Shown piece after piece: positions 20,670 to 31,264 of a stretch of DNA of 64,000 nucleotides (position 1 is the first letter of the stretch; every line of letters begins with the position of its first letter). The position numbers and the translations under genes are program-made. Source of the stretch: Ephydatia muelleri (Eukaryota; Porifera; Demospongiae; Spongillida; Spongillidae); contig JABACO010000001.1 of assembly GCA_013339895.1 (NCBI GenBank), positions 11,704,813 through 11,768,812 on the forward strand, in the 5' to 3' direction. The notes under the pieces were generated by a model. That model made no database searches and was not told the origin of the DNA. It was given only the letters and a program-made list of their open reading frames with translations.

Positions 20670-21905
20670 TTCTCTTGCTATAAATGATCGTGACAAATGC
20701 AATGTTTTAAATGATTACTTTGCTTCTGTTTTTTACCATAGATAATGGTGTCTTACCCGTCTTCCATCCAAAAGTTTCTTGTGTCCAGGCATATCAACAA
20801 GTTGAGTTTACTCACAGTAAAGTATTGTGTGCCCTGAAGCGTCTTCCTTCTAAGTACTCCAGAACACCAGATGGTTTTCCTGCTGGATTTTTAAAATCAG
20901 TTGCTTCTGCCATTGCCTTTCCATTGTCCAGGCTTTTTACAATGTCTATGGACTGCGGGTGTATACCTCAGGGTTGGAAACAGGCAATTGTTTGTCCCAT
21001 CTTCAAAAAAGGTTCCCGTAAATCACCTAGCAATTATCGTCCGGTTTCTCTTACCAGTGTTTATTGCAAAGTAATGGAGTCTATTGTGTATGAATCAATG
21101 GTATTCTTTCTTTGTTCTAACAGCCTTATCTCCAAAGATCAGTTTGGCTTTCTTGCCAGGCGTTCTACTTGTACCCAATTGCTAATCACATTTAATGAAG
21201 GGACTCTCCTTACTGATATTCGTTCTAAAATTGATTCTGTGTATATAGACTTTGCTAAAGCCTTTGATTCTATCTCTCATAGAAAGCTGCTATATAAGGT
21301 AGAGTGCTATGGGTTTACTCCCCTCTTGGTGAGGTGGTTATCTTCATTTCTTATGAATCGTTCTTAGCAAGTCTATATTGGTCAGTCTTTATCTTCTTCC
21401 CTACCTGTTACCAGTGGTGTTCCTCAGGGATCAGTGCTTGGACCTCTATTATTCCTCATTTATATCAATGACCTTCCTGATTGTTTAGTGCCACCAGTTC
21501 AAGCTAAAATAGTTGCAGATGATACCCTTTGACGAATTGTTGTATGTGGACTGAAACGTGGCAGCTTAATATTGCTTTTCAGAAGTGCAGTGTAATATCC
21601 TTCGGACATAACTCTGCAAGCAATTCTTACTCCCTGGGAGGTGTAATGCTAAATAGGGTTTTTGATATTTGTGACTTAGGTGTTCATATTACATCAGATT
21701 TTAAACCCAGCTTGCATTGTTCATCTATTTCTGCAAAGGCCTTCCAAAGGTGTTCCCTTCTACTTAAAGGTCTTCAAACGCCAACGCTTTGTCGAGTATT
21801 CATTTCATATGTGAGACCAATTCTCGAATACAATACTCCAGTGTGGAATCCGTGGCTCATACAAGACATTAAATGTGTTGAAAGATTTCAACGCTTTTTC
21901 ACCAG
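20091..21905 (+). pseudogene. Non-LTR retrotransposon (endonuclease end and reverse transcriptase)
   Basis: The 5' part reads LPTRGNHCIDLVIVSDVS, the end of an APE-type endonuclease. The RT follows from about 20760: SRTPDGFPAGFLKS, VCPIFKKGSRKSPSNYRPVS, FGFLARRSTCTQLL, YIDFAKAFDSISHRKLL and [20 protein letters not shown]. The catalytic box reads VADDTL followed by a stop instead of FADDTK. There are further stops at 21366 and frameshifts near 20720 and 21530. The sequence ends within FQRFFTSVV at 21905, where the LTR of the next element begins. The missing 3' part is not found on the other side of that element. The family looks CR1/Jockey-like and matches the copy at 52772-54075. Confidence 0.85.
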
Positions 21906-22110
21906 TGTTGTATGAGCTCAAAGTTAACACTTGTGTATTCGTGCAGTGATGCACGTGATGTGCATTGTCATTTGAATCTAGAACATTCGACGCACGTGAT
22001 TCTAGAACATTCTGTGAATTTCAGTATATATGTGTATGTTCTTGTATTCTGTGTCCTGTTCACTCAAATTAATATCTAAAATTCTGACGAGTTTATACGG
22101 AAACACGACA
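21906..22110 (+). repeat. 5' LTR with heat-shock-element-like motif
   Basis: The LTR is 205 bp and contains TTCTAGAACATTC at 22000-22012, which fits the heat-shock element pattern (alternating TTC and GAA units spaced by two bases). A second partial copy, ATCTAGAACATTC, lies at 21976-21988. A CACGTG E-box occurs at 21993-21998. Both motifs are kept in the 3' LTR. Confidence 0.85.
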
Positions 22111-22196
22111 GGATTTTTCTGGCGTAGTCGGCAGGATTCTCTACCTTACCGGAATCACTTCGCGAGTGAACGCAGTCTACATTCTCTTCTTTCGTC

Positions 22197-23115
22197 ATGG
22201 CGGATATCAAAGAGTTCTTCCAACTGTTTCAGACGCAGATGGATGAGCAGCGTAGACAGACTGAAGCTCTCGTTACAGCCATCACCAAGGGGTTGGACCG
22301 TTCCACTCCTAAAATCAGTTTTCCTATGTTCTCGCCATTCGACTCCACTTCGGAGCTCTGGACTGACTACTGGGCGCGCTTTCAAACCTTCGTGGCAGCT
22401 AACGCTATCCCAGGCGACTGAGTGGCCCAGATATTTCTCACTAACCAGACCAAGGTTACGTACAAATTGCTGAGCAACATGGCTTCACAGCAGTCACCAG
22501 CGAAGGACATCAACGAGCTTTCCATCGACGACATCGCCGAATTCATGCGGTCTCAATTCGACCCAACGAGGTACATTGTGCGCGAGCGTTTCAAATTCTG
22601 GTCAGACCTGAAACGCTGACCCGGCGAGTCCATTCTCGAGTTGGCAGCGAGGATTCGACAGGATGCAGTCACATGTGAGTTCGTTTCCATTAAGGACCCA
22701 CTGGATGAGGCTATGAAGACTCGTTTTATGTGTTCTGTCAATAATGAAGCAGTGCTCAAGGCGCTCTTCAAGGTTAAAGATGCGGAACTTACCTTCGCCA
22801 ATGCTATCTCGGTGGCGGTGGAAACGGAGGATACGACTAAGGTGGCTAAGGAAACAGTGTACGGATCGTCAGGTAGACCGGCAGGCGCCGTGAATCAAGT
22901 TCAAGACAAGTTCCCATCTGATGGGGAGAATTCAAGGCCCAAGGCACCCTCACGTCAGAAAACTGATTTTCCGAAAGGCACATGTCCACTTTGTGGCAAA
23001 ACGGACCACAGTGCCAGGGATTGTCCTTTCAAGGAGTACATTTGCAATTTTTGCAAGAAGACATGACACCTCCAATCAGTTTGTTTACAGAAGAGGAAAG
23101 ACAGTCATTCTGTAA
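22197..23115 (+). pseudogene. gag: Gag of the 21.9-kb gypsy element
   Basis: The start is MADIKEFFQLFQTQMDEQRR, a helical N-terminus. The capsid region has FDSTSELWTDYWARFQTFVA, then FDPTRYIVRERFKFWSDLKR and SILELAARIRQDAVTCEF, the usual gypsy/mag-type Gag pattern. The end has a CCHC knuckle CPLCGKTDHSARDC and a second knuckle CNFCKKT..HLQSVC. Stops at 22419, 22617 and 23064 lie in one otherwise continuous frame. The last replaces the Gly of the second knuckle. All three look like single-base changes. Confidence 0.85.
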
Positions 23116-23648
23116 AGGTCATCACCAAACAGAGACTCGGGTCAGTCAAGAGGATTAACTCAGTTCCTCAACTCCAGCAAGAGATTCAGATCAGAGGCCA
23201 GCAGTTCACATTCGAAGTGGACACAGGTGCGGGTGACAATTTCTGTTCCATGGAAGTTTGGACCAAGCTTGGGAAACCACCTCTCACACTAACAACGAAC
23301 CGCTATGAGGTAGCGAATGCGCAGCCCCTTGTTACCCTGGGAACGTTTGAGGCAGCAGTTTCCCTTCTCGAGAAAGGTTCCGCCACCAGAACAGAAAACA
23401 TCTTTTTCACGGTCTCCAAAGTCTCAAGACTTAATCTTCTGGGTTGGGATGCTATAGTTCAACTTGGCATTAACCTACCAGCTCTCCTAGGCATTTCAAG
23501 TGTTCTACCCACTACCAAGGAGTCTGATCGTTCCAATGCAGTTTCTCCCATACTCCAGGATCTGAAATCCGATGTGGCACTCCAGGAAGCATGCCAAAGA
23601 GTTTGCCAAGATTTTCCTGATCTTTCAAGCCGGAACTGGGGTGCTTAA
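23116..23648 (+). pseudogene. Aspartic protease of the 21.9-kb gypsy element
   Basis: The active-site motif VDTGAGDNF starts at 23217 in the same frame as Gag. The flap/strand region RLNLLGWDAIVQLGI gives the hydrophobic LLG motif before the C-terminal helix. The frame ends in a stop at 23646 caused by an indel before the RT. In the family the protease cleaves the polyprotein. Confidence 0.8.
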
Positions 23649-24470
23649 AGGATCTTCAACTTGAGATTCAGTTCAAGCCTGACTCTAAACCCCTATTCTG
23701 TAAACCTCGTGTAGTTCCTTTTGCTCTCCAAGAGGATCTGACACAGGCGTATGATGTAGGCATAGCCAAGGGAGTATGGAGACCTGCACAGTTCAACAGC
23801 TATGGGACTCCTGTGGTTCCAATCAGGAAGAAGGCAGCAGAGGGATCTAATGCACCACTTCGGGTCTGCGGGGACTATTCGGTCACTGTTAACCCTCAAT
23901 TGGAGCCTCACAGGTACCCTATGCCACTCCCAGATGACCTGATACGGAAACTTAGTGGGGGCTACGGGATTTCAAAGATTGAGATTGATTTGGCCGATGC
24001 TTTCAACCAGATAATGTTAGGTCCGGAGAGTCAAAAGCGTTTGGCTCTTAGTACACATCGAGGTGTACTTCTCCAGCTCCGACTTCCCTTCGGGATCAGC
24101 TCGGCTCCAGCACATTTCCAGGAGATTATGGACCAGCTTACAAGTGACCTGAAGGGCGTAGCAGTCTACATCGACGATATTCTAGTGAGTGGGGTATCAG
24201 CAGCGGAACACCTTGAGAATCTTCGTGCTTTGTTACAACGACTTCAAGATAAAGGCCTTCGCTGCAGACAAGAGAAGTGTTTGTTTGCCCAGCCTTCTAT
24301 CGAGTACTTCGGATTCACATTGTCCGGCAATGGAGTAGCCAAGGGTTCCAGGGTGGATGCAATTCAGCTGATGCCTGTTCCTACAGATGTATCCAGTCTC
24401 CGTTCATTTCTAGGTTCAGTACAGTTTTACGGGAAATTTTTGCCAAATTTACTGAACCACTCTACCGGCT
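23649..24470 (+). pseudogene. Reverse transcriptase of the 21.9-kb gypsy element
   Basis: Motifs in order: PVVPIRKKAAEGSNAPLRVC (about 23813), SKIEIDLADAFNQIML, LPFGISSAPAHFQEIMD, the catalytic box VYIDDILVSG near 24165, and FGFTLSGNGV before the connection domain (SLRSFLGSVQFYGKFLPNL). A frameshift near 24455 separates it from the RNase H. The YIDD active site is intact. Confidence 0.88.
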
Positions 24471-25048
24471 CACAAAGAAGGACGTTAAATGGAGTTGGGG
24501 CTCTGGCGAGCAGGCTGCATTTACCAAGCTGAAGGAAATGCTGACAGCAGACACTGTACTGGCTCTCTTCGACCCATCTCTACCTGTGGGCATCTCATGT
24601 GATGCTTCTGAAACAGGCCTGGGAGCGGTACTTTTTCACAGATATCAAGATGGCAGTGAACGTCCAATAGCCAACGCCTCTAAAACACTTTCAGACACTC
24701 AAAGACGTTATAGTCAGATTCAGAAGGAGGCACTGGCTATAGTCTTTGCTCTTCATAAGTTTCATCAAGTCCTCTATGGCCGTCAGTTCATATTGGTAAC
24801 GGATCACAAGCCTCTACTGTTCCTTTTTGGCCCAAACAAGGCTACCCCAGCATTGGCTGCCAACCGGCTGGCACGTTGGGCCCTACTCCTACTCCTATAC
24901 CTACACCATTGAATACCGTAAGACTAGTCTTCACGGAAATGCAGATGCCCTGAGTCGACTCCCAAGTGGTCCTGACAATGACTTTGATGGGGAGGAAAAG
25001 GAGGCAGACGTTGACATAGTCTGTGCTATCAAGACAATCGACTCTCAA
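24471..25048 (+). pseudogene. RNase H of the 21.9-kb gypsy element
   Basis: The domain reads GISCDASETGLGAVLFH, IANASKTLSDTQRRYSQI, KEALAIVFALHKFHQVLYGR and LVTDHKPLLFLFG, with the acidic residues in place. A frameshift around 24890 precedes HGNADALSRLPSG, the usual end of the domain. A Glu/Asp-rich linker leads to the integrase. Confidence 0.85.
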
Positions 25049-26372
25049 CTGAACCCAACGAACCCAGGTGTACTGTCCAAGGAATCATCACGGGACCCAG
25101 TCACTGCAGCAGTCATGCGGTTCACACGTGAGGGATGGCCCCCTCAATCTGAAATGCAAGGCCTAGCAGGATTGGAGGACTACAGGAGAATTTCAAGTTC
25201 ATTATCTACCATTCATGGATGTTTACTCTATGGTTCCAGGGTGGTGATTCCACGAAGTTTGCAAGCTCCAGTCCTACACATTTTGCACCTAGGGCATTTC
25301 GGTATGCAAAGGATGAAACAGCTAGCTAGAACTGCTGTGTATTGGCCAAGGATTGATGAGGACATAGTCAATTTGTGTCACCGGTGTAGCACCTGTGCTG
25401 AACACCAAAGCAGACCTCCTAAGCAGCCAAATCACCCTTGGATGCTCCCCGAGAAACCTTGGAGCCGGATTCACTTGGACCACGCCATCAACTTTTTGGG
25501 TTCTAATTGGTTGGTTATCATTGACTCGTACTCCAAGTATCCCTGCATACACCCAACCACTTCCATTTCTTCCAAGGCAACTACTGACCTGCTAGAACAG
25601 GATTTTGCCCATTTTGGATATCCTCACACCATCGTCACGGATAACTCCTCGTCATTTCTCTCTTCAGAGTTCCAGTCATGGTGCCAGGAAAAAGGAATCG
25701 TACATCTGACTGGTGCTCCCTACCATCCGGCTACCAACGGAGCGGCCGAAAGGCTAGTACAAACATTCAAGCAGGCACTGACAAAGTCATCGCTTCCACC
25801 TAAATCAGCTCTGCAAGAGTTTCTTATGCTTTACAGACGCACCCCACTCAGTATTGGGTATTCTCCAAGCGAACTCAATGGCTGACAAATCCGAACAAAA
25901 ATAGATGTTTTGTTGCCATCTCCCGCCCACATTGCTCAGGGCAAGCAGGCAAAGGAAGCCACCAAGTCACAAATGGCCAATGTTGGTGACCAAGTGGAGA
26001 AAGTGGCCACAATTTACAAAGTTGGAACTCCCTGCTACGCATTATACTTCGGTCCCAGATGTGACAAGGACCCGAGATGAGTACCTGCCATAGTTACCAA
26101 AAGGTGTGACTTGGAGAAGACATTTGGACCAGCTGAGACCTCGTTACACCTCCCAAGAGGACACAGAACCCGGTGAACCACCAGTGTTCAGTCCGGAGGA
26201 AGCACACCAATCTCCAAAAGTCAGTGAGCAGGTTGTCCAACAACCAGGACCAGGTATGGCCCCAGACCAGGCCCAGTCTAGACAGAGACAGGCGTATCGC
26301 AACCCTCGGTTACCCACTGGAGATGAGTATGGTCCAGGACATCCCCGGAGGTCTCAGAGACACAAGAAATGA
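25049..26372 (+). pseudogene. Integrase of the 21.9-kb gypsy element
   Basis: The zinc domain is HLGHFGMQRMKQLARTAVYW plus CHRCSTCAEHQ (HHCC). The core residues are seen in IHLDHAINFLG (Asp), VTDNSSSFL (Asp) and NGAAERLVQTFKQAL (Glu). A stop at 25883 follows GYSPSELNG, and a frame break near 26080 precedes RRHLDQLRPRYT. The tail is Pro/Gln-rich and ends at 26372 shortly before the polypurine tract. The tail matches the minus-strand fragment at 3340-4008 motif for motif. Confidence 0.87.
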
Positions 26373-26400
26373 GTTTGCCTTTCAAGGCTAAAAGGGGAGG

Positions 26401-26592
26401 TGTTGTATGAGCTCAAAGTTAACACTTGTGTATTTGTGCAGTGATGCACGTGATGTGCATTGTCATTCGAATCTAGAACATTCGACGCACGTGATTCTAG
26501 AACATTCTGTGAATTTCCATGTTCTTGTATTCTGTGTGTGTTCACTCAAATTAATATCTAAAATTCTGACGAGTTTATACGGAAACACGACA
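26401..26592 (+). repeat. 3' LTR of the 21.9-kb gypsy element
   Basis: It is 192 bp, shorter than the 5' LTR by an indel at the GTATATATGT segment. The TTCTAGAACATTC motif is conserved at 26495-26507. The sequence after it encodes a Polinton-type polymerase, not the non-LTR RT that lies before the 5' LTR. Confidence 0.88.
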
Positions 26593-26595
26593 GGA

Positions 26596-27072
26596 GCCCA
26601 CATAAATACCAAGAGAGATCTTTATGACTTTAGCGAATATCCCATAGATCATATGTGCTATGACACCTCAAATGACAAAGTTGTGGGCAAGTTTAAGGAT
26701 GAGGCTCTAGGAAGACCAATATCTGAAGTAGTTGCACTGAGTTCTAAAATGTATGCATATCGACAAGAGCCACTACCTTGTGATAACAAACCTGCTAAGG
26801 AAGAAAAGCGAGCGAAGGGCGTTTGCAGAGCAATAGTTAAGAGCGAGCTGAATCTCAGCAAGTACAAGAAGTGCTTATTTGGGCTGCAGGTGTTTGAGAA
26901 TCAACAGGCGGTGATAAGAAGCAAGAACCATAAACTTGGTGTATATCATCAGCTAAAGACCAGCCTCTCTCCCATAGATACAAAGCGATACATTCTGGAT
27001 GATGGCATCAACACTTATGCCTTCGGCCATTATAAGATAGGAGAAATGGAGATTATGAAGATGTTTTATTAA
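26596..27072 (+). pseudogene. Polinton/Maverick-type DNA polymerase B, C-terminal fragment
   Basis: The preserved 158 residues read TKRDLYDFSEYPIDHMCYDT, VVGKFKDEALGRPISEVVAL, SSKMYAY, KRAKGVCRAIV, IRSKNHKLGV, LSPIDTKRYILDDGINTYAF and GHYK. This is the C-terminal signature of protein-primed B-family polymerases of Polinton/Maverick elements and related viruses (KFKDE-G-PI, KMY, K-AKG and the DDKRY-like motif). The exonuclease and catalytic palm motifs are missing because the gypsy LTR cuts the gene at 26592. The remaining frame has no stops. The next gene starts 49 bp downstream on the same strand, a compact, virus-like spacing. Confidence 0.85.
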
Positions 27073-27121
27073 CTAATGTGATGTAAATGTAATAATAGTT
27101 ATAAAGAAACGTGTAGTAAAA

Positions 27122-27903
27122 ATGTTTGGATTTAGCTGCCTAAGAAGACCTCAGCTGGAAGAAAGACCCCCAATTATCGGCGAAGAACTTCCAGAACCGA
27201 TTCAACCAACATCTTTAGAAGAGTCCGAGGTCATTATCGAAATAAAAAGAGAAAATAAAGAACTCAAGCGACAACTCGAAATGATGCACAACGAGATGGT
27301 GCAAGTTAAACAAAGCTTGAAGCGTCATGAAACTGAGATAAAGGTGCTGAGGGGAACCTCATATGATGGCACAGTGATTTGGAGGATTCACCCGATCAGT
27401 CTTCTATTTCTGGAAGATGCGGCGAAAAAAGATCTACCAGACACTCACTATTCTGGTAGAGACATTTACTCTCTTCCTTTCTATAGCGGACAGTAAGTAT
27501 TTGTAATCTACACTGATGTCTGTTTAAAATTTTTTCTTTTTTTAGGTATGGATATAGGTACAATCTCGGTGCTACAATCAATCCAAGGAAAGGTACCATG
27601 GCGCTATTTCTGATGCTACATCGTGGAGATTATGATGCACTGCTGCCATGGCCCTTGGAATTTCAGAGCATGGTCACCATAATACCACCCACCGGAAGTG
27701 CAACAAACCCTATTATTCTAGACATGGAGTCAAGGGCGATGAAATCACCACAACACTTTGTGCCGATAACATATCGGTATTCACACACCCCATCATTGGA
27801 GCAGCTTGTCAAGTACGCGGCACAAGATGTGATCTATGTAAGGGGTGTTGTCGAAGAGGTAGAGGTGTATGACTCATTATCTGACACAGGCGGCGAACTC
27901 TAG
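27122..27903 (+). CDS. TRAF-like protein (coiled coil + MATH domain), two exons
   Basis: Exons 27122-27492 and 27546-27903 join in phase over a 53-bp GT-AG intron (GTAAGT...TTTTTAG) to give 242 residues without stops. Residues 35-80 or so form a coiled coil (IKRENKELKRQLEMMHNEMV). The MATH/TRAF-C domain follows: GTVIWRIHPIS, SGRDIYSLPFYSGQYGYRYN, and LFLMLHRGDYDALLPWPLEF. The G-YGYR and RG-YD-LL-WP motifs are typical of TRAF trimerisation/receptor-binding domains. There is no RING or TRAF zinc finger, so it is a TRAF-C-only protein. TRAFs couple receptors to innate immune or death signalling; a C-only form could act as an adaptor or a decoy. The start is the first ATG of the frame. It sits just after a Polinton polymerase and may have been carried by that element. 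Confidence 0.88.
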
Positions 27904-28133
27904 TGTGTATGTATAGCTTTGTGAACAATACTATATATGGTAATAGATGAATACCTGAATCCTTTGATCGTAATAAATATTTTGGTTGGCAACATTCTGA
28001 AGTCATTCTATATTTAGAGACGTGTAAATTCTATGTTATTGGTTCAAATCCGATCTTGGGCAATTCCTTTGATTTTGGGGAAGATATAAAGCGAGCGGCA
28101 CTTATAATACATGCTAATATGTAGCAATCAACA
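27904..28133. other. Intergenic spacer with a possible poly(A) signal
   Basis: AATAAA at 27972-27977 would suit 3' end formation of the TRAF-like gene. GGTTCAAATCC near 28045 resembles a tRNA T-arm, but no full tRNA fold is seen. Confidence 0.45.
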
Positions 28134-28854
28134 ATGAGTGTGCATTTATATTGTAATACTTGTGGCAGATATACCTGCGACATGGTAACTCCAAACTGTA
28201 AAGATTGTCACATATTGCCAGAGTATATGTATTTAGCAAAAGCACCATGGATTAAAGAAATAAATATGAGTCATGAGCTATTTCTGCCAAGATGTAATAA
28301 GTGTAAAAGAGTTGCTGATCGTTCATGGTATGAAGAGAAAGCTGGCAAATTTCATATACAGGTAAAACAAAAAATGCTCCAAAGTTAGCCCTGTGTTTGA
28401 TGCGGGCACCCTTTTCAGATGATGAGCTTGTAAATGGTTGCTGCACTCCATCACTTACTGGGTACAAACTACTTGATCAAACTATCATTGGTGGTATTAG
28501 AAGTAAGTTTATTGACAATGAAACATTAATAAACAGTTTTTTTGGTCCCATATAGTGCACATCAACTACAAGTTCCCTGCCAGTAGCTTGGATGGTGAAA
28601 AGATACGATGGAAGTCAATAGTACAAGGCAATATGAATGCTAAGTGCAGGAGCCTTCGCAGCAGGAGCCCAAAGTTTGTGAAAGTGCAGCCTACAGTGTT
28701 TGATGCTACTCACGATGATGGAGGCTGTCGTGCTGGGCTGAGAGATGCTGCTCACGATGATGGAGGCTGTCGTGCTGGGTTGAGAGATGCTGCTCACGAT
28801 GATGGAGGCTGCCATGCTGTGCTGACGGATGAAAGTGAAGATACTGCAGGTTGA
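28134..28854 (+). CDS. Cys-rich protein with C-terminal 14-residue repeats, three exons
   Basis: Exon 1 28134-28361 encodes YCNTCGRYTC, PNCKDCHILPEY and RCNKCKR: four paired Cys sites that could bind two zinc ions. Exon 2 ends at 28502 (GTAAGT donor). Its acceptor is either at 28418 (TTTTCAG) or, to keep phase, at 28426. Exon 3 begins at 28556 and reads HINYKFPASSLDGEKIRWKS, then three repeats of DAAHDDGGCRAGLR and a short acidic tail. Exon 2 to exon 3 is in phase. I do not recognise the family. It lies downstream of the polymerase and TRAF-like gene on the same strand, so it might be part of the same element, but it could equally be a host gene. Confidence 0.5.
28702..28827. repeat. 42-bp coding tandem repeat, three units
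   Basis: Three 42-bp units, GATGCTGCTCACGATGATGG and so on, encode DAAHDDGGCRAGLR with few differences. The frame stays open through all units. Confidence 0.92.
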
Positions 28855-28869
28855 CTGGTCAAGGAAGGA

Positions 28870-29191
28870 AGTATAGACTGAACTCACCCGCTGCATTCAC
28901 GCTTTCATTGTATGGGGTTGCTTTTGTTTTGTTTATCTCGAAGATGTTCATTTCCTATATATTAAAAGTAATAAGACCATTACGTAATTTATGAATATAT
29001 ATAACATGAATGCAATTAAAAGGTACGCAAGAATACGCGTTAATGACATGCTAATTAGCAACGCGTGGAAATCGGCCATAACAGTCACGCATTATCGCGA
29101 TTTTATGAACCCAAATACGTGTATCTACGCTTTACTTCGGTACAAAAAAGTACGCATAACGACGTGTTACAACGCGAACTTTTTACCCGGG
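28870..29191. other. Spacer before copy B, no gene recognised
   Basis: A minus-strand or plus-strand gene is not supported. A plus frame from 28991 is open but has no recognisable motif. The duplication starts at 29192. Confidence 0.5.
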
Positions 29192-29365
29192 TATGCACTA
29201 ACCAGCAAACGTTGGAGACAGCTGCAAGAAGAGGAGATAGCTGAATAGGAACGGCAGAAGCAGGAAAAGAATAAAAAGTCTAAGGAGAAGAGGAAGCAAA
29301 AGAAGAAGGGAAAGCAGAAGGAAGGAACAGAAGGTGATGAGGACAAGGAAGAGGACTGGATTTAA
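29192..29365 (+). pseudogene. Pogo-like transposase Lys-rich tail, copy B
   Basis: Only the C-terminal charged tail (KRWRQLQEEEIAE, then a Lys-rich run) is present, because the duplication begins inside the gene. The in-frame stop after EEEIAE is shared with copy A. Confidence 0.5.
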
Positions 29366-29784
29366 AATTTGTGTGATGGGAGCTTCTTCAATGATGAAGA
29401 AAACGGTGTTGAAAGTAAGTGGGTACAATGGTGTTTAAAGGCTACATTTCCTTGTTTTAGAAACTTTGTGTCAAAAATCCGCTTTTTTACACTTCGAAAC
29501 AACAATATACAAGGGGGTAGTGAACACTCCAATTGTACCATGGCGGAAGATCAAGTGGGGTGGCGAATATACGTGAAATACGCTTCATTGGATAAAACAG
29601 TCATTTTGTTTTGTATGGAGCGCGTTGTTGAAGAAACGAAACGATAATAGTGTAGAGTAAGGACTGAGGATCTCTTGGAATGAAGTATGTTTGCACAAGT
29701 ACCTGTCCTTTTTGCTACATATGTAAGAAAACCGAGAACGGTACTCACGGGTGGTGAACACTACTTAATTTACCCTACTTACAG

Positions 29785-31019
29785 CCCTGAATAAATCAGG
29801 ACATGTTTCGATGAGGACTATTGTCAAGGAAGCGCAAGTTCGAGCACAAATGGAGCCAATGCAGTGAACGTACAGTCTCCATTGGGATCGACATTTGGAA
29901 GAATACCAGGAGGGCCCATCTGCAGCAGCAACTGAGTGAAGTAACTGTTGTGCAGACACTTCTTCCTTCAGGTAAGTGAACTATGCTAGTTGCAGTACAT
30001 GAACAAAAAGTTTATATTTTCAATGAGGAGGTTCAGAGTAGTGATGGTGCCTTTGGTAAGGTGGACAAAGATCCTGATGGTATTTTGAGGTTGTCTCGAT
30101 GTGTGGTCATCAGTGAAAACATGGAGTGGCATGTTCAGGTACGATGCATACGAGTCCAGCAGTATAAGATTTCAGGTTGCATACAAATGTGTACAATTCG
30201 TTATAGGTTGATGGCAAGCAACTGAACTCATCTGTGCCTACTTTGAGTCAGGCTCCTCAGTGTTGTACTTCTATTGAGGATGTCAAGATAGTTCTGCACT
30301 TTGTGCATTCTTGTCATCTGTGTAGGGGAAATAGTGATGAGAAGTTCATTGTCAACCAAGAATGGAAAGATAATGAATGCCTCAGGTAAGAACTCTAGTG
30401 GAAAATATATGATGAAATGATCTCACTGTTGTATTATGAAAACCTATAGGCACTGAACGTGTGGCTTGCTTGGACTCCTTATACTGTATAATTCGCCATG
30501 CAGAGTGTGAGATTTTATTAGCGCCAGGAGAGGATAGTCATCATTGCTGCAGCAGGTGTAAGGCATACAGATGCAATCTAAGAGCCTTAGTTAGCCGCCT
30601 TGAGAAGCATACATCCGATACCAGCTACACTGATCCCAGTAGGCAACATTCTCATGCTTAGGTTCTCAGAAGTGCACTCATTATCACCAAGAACATGCAC
30701 TACGAAAAGCTTGTCATCGTCAAGTCACCAATCTTAAGAAGAAACTTGACACAGTGATTGACAAAAGAGGATGATGGTGTCAAGCAGTTTACATGATGAC
30801 CTTGTACAAATGATGAAAGATAATGCTGATGTAATTTGCACAAATCATCCACCTGGGACCTTTGGGCGCGTATATTGGGAAGCTCAAATGCAAGCAGCTT
30901 CAGTCAAGGATTCCAAACAGATGCAATGGGACCCTGTTATGGTGCGGTGGTGTCTCTTTCTGCGCCATTCAGCTTATGAGATGGTGCGAGACACAGGAAC
31001 TATAAGCCTTCCATCGTAA
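29785..31019 (+). pseudogene. P-element/THAP-like transposase relative, copy B
   Basis: This is the same decayed exon series as 6515-7778. It retains a short coding stretch that copy A lost: after SDEKFI it reads VNQEWKDNECL before the donor at 30387, which suggests copy A has a deletion there. A new stop (PS then TAA at 31017) shortens the last frame compared with copy A, where it reads LPTQRTLQDY. The shared frame errors show that the gene was already dead. Confidence 0.45.
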
Positions 31020-31264
31020 AGAACACTACAAGACTACACTTACCACATCAAAGCTACTGTAGGATAAGTGGACAAATAACTTGGAATTAATGCAAAAGTA
31101 GCATCTTGTGTGGAAAGAGACAAATGTGTCATTCTATGGCTAGAATCCATGGTATTGTATTGGCTGACCCACTGGTAGCAAGCATATGAGCACAGTTGGT
31201 TTGATTGCAAACACACACATGTGAAAGCTGTCTGTCAATTTAATTGCTCCTTTATATTATCTAG

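Larger units (their letters stand above)
21906..26592 (+). mobile_element. Ty3/gypsy retrotransposon with standard domain order
   Basis: The element lies between LTRs starting TGTTGTATGAG (21906, 26401) and ending CACGACA (22110, 26592). Order: Gag, PR, RT, RNase H, INT. The polypurine tract AAAAGGGGAGG (26390-26400) abuts the 3' LTR, and TTTTTCTGGCGTAGTCGGCA after the 5' LTR is a likely primer-binding region. Gag and protease share one frame with point-mutation stops, and there are frameshifts in RT and after RT. No target-site duplication flanks the element (ACCAG versus GGAGC), and the flanking sequences are unrelated. The LTRs differ by an indel of about 10 bp and several substitutions, so it is not recent. 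The fragment at 3340-4008 is the same lineage. Confidence 0.9.

Noticed and set aside
21906-26592. Target duplication for this gypsy element
   Set aside because: Flanks ACCAG and GGAGC do not match, and shifting the LTR ends by a few bases does not help.
28040-28070. tRNA-like T-arm (GGTTCAAATCC)
   Set aside because: The T-stem pairs, but no D-arm, anticodon arm or matching 5' acceptor strand is found upstream, so it is not called a tRNA or a SINE.
28991-29248. Plus-strand frame running into copy B
   Set aside because: It has no motif, and its end overlaps the Lys-rich pogo-like tail in another context; probably chance.
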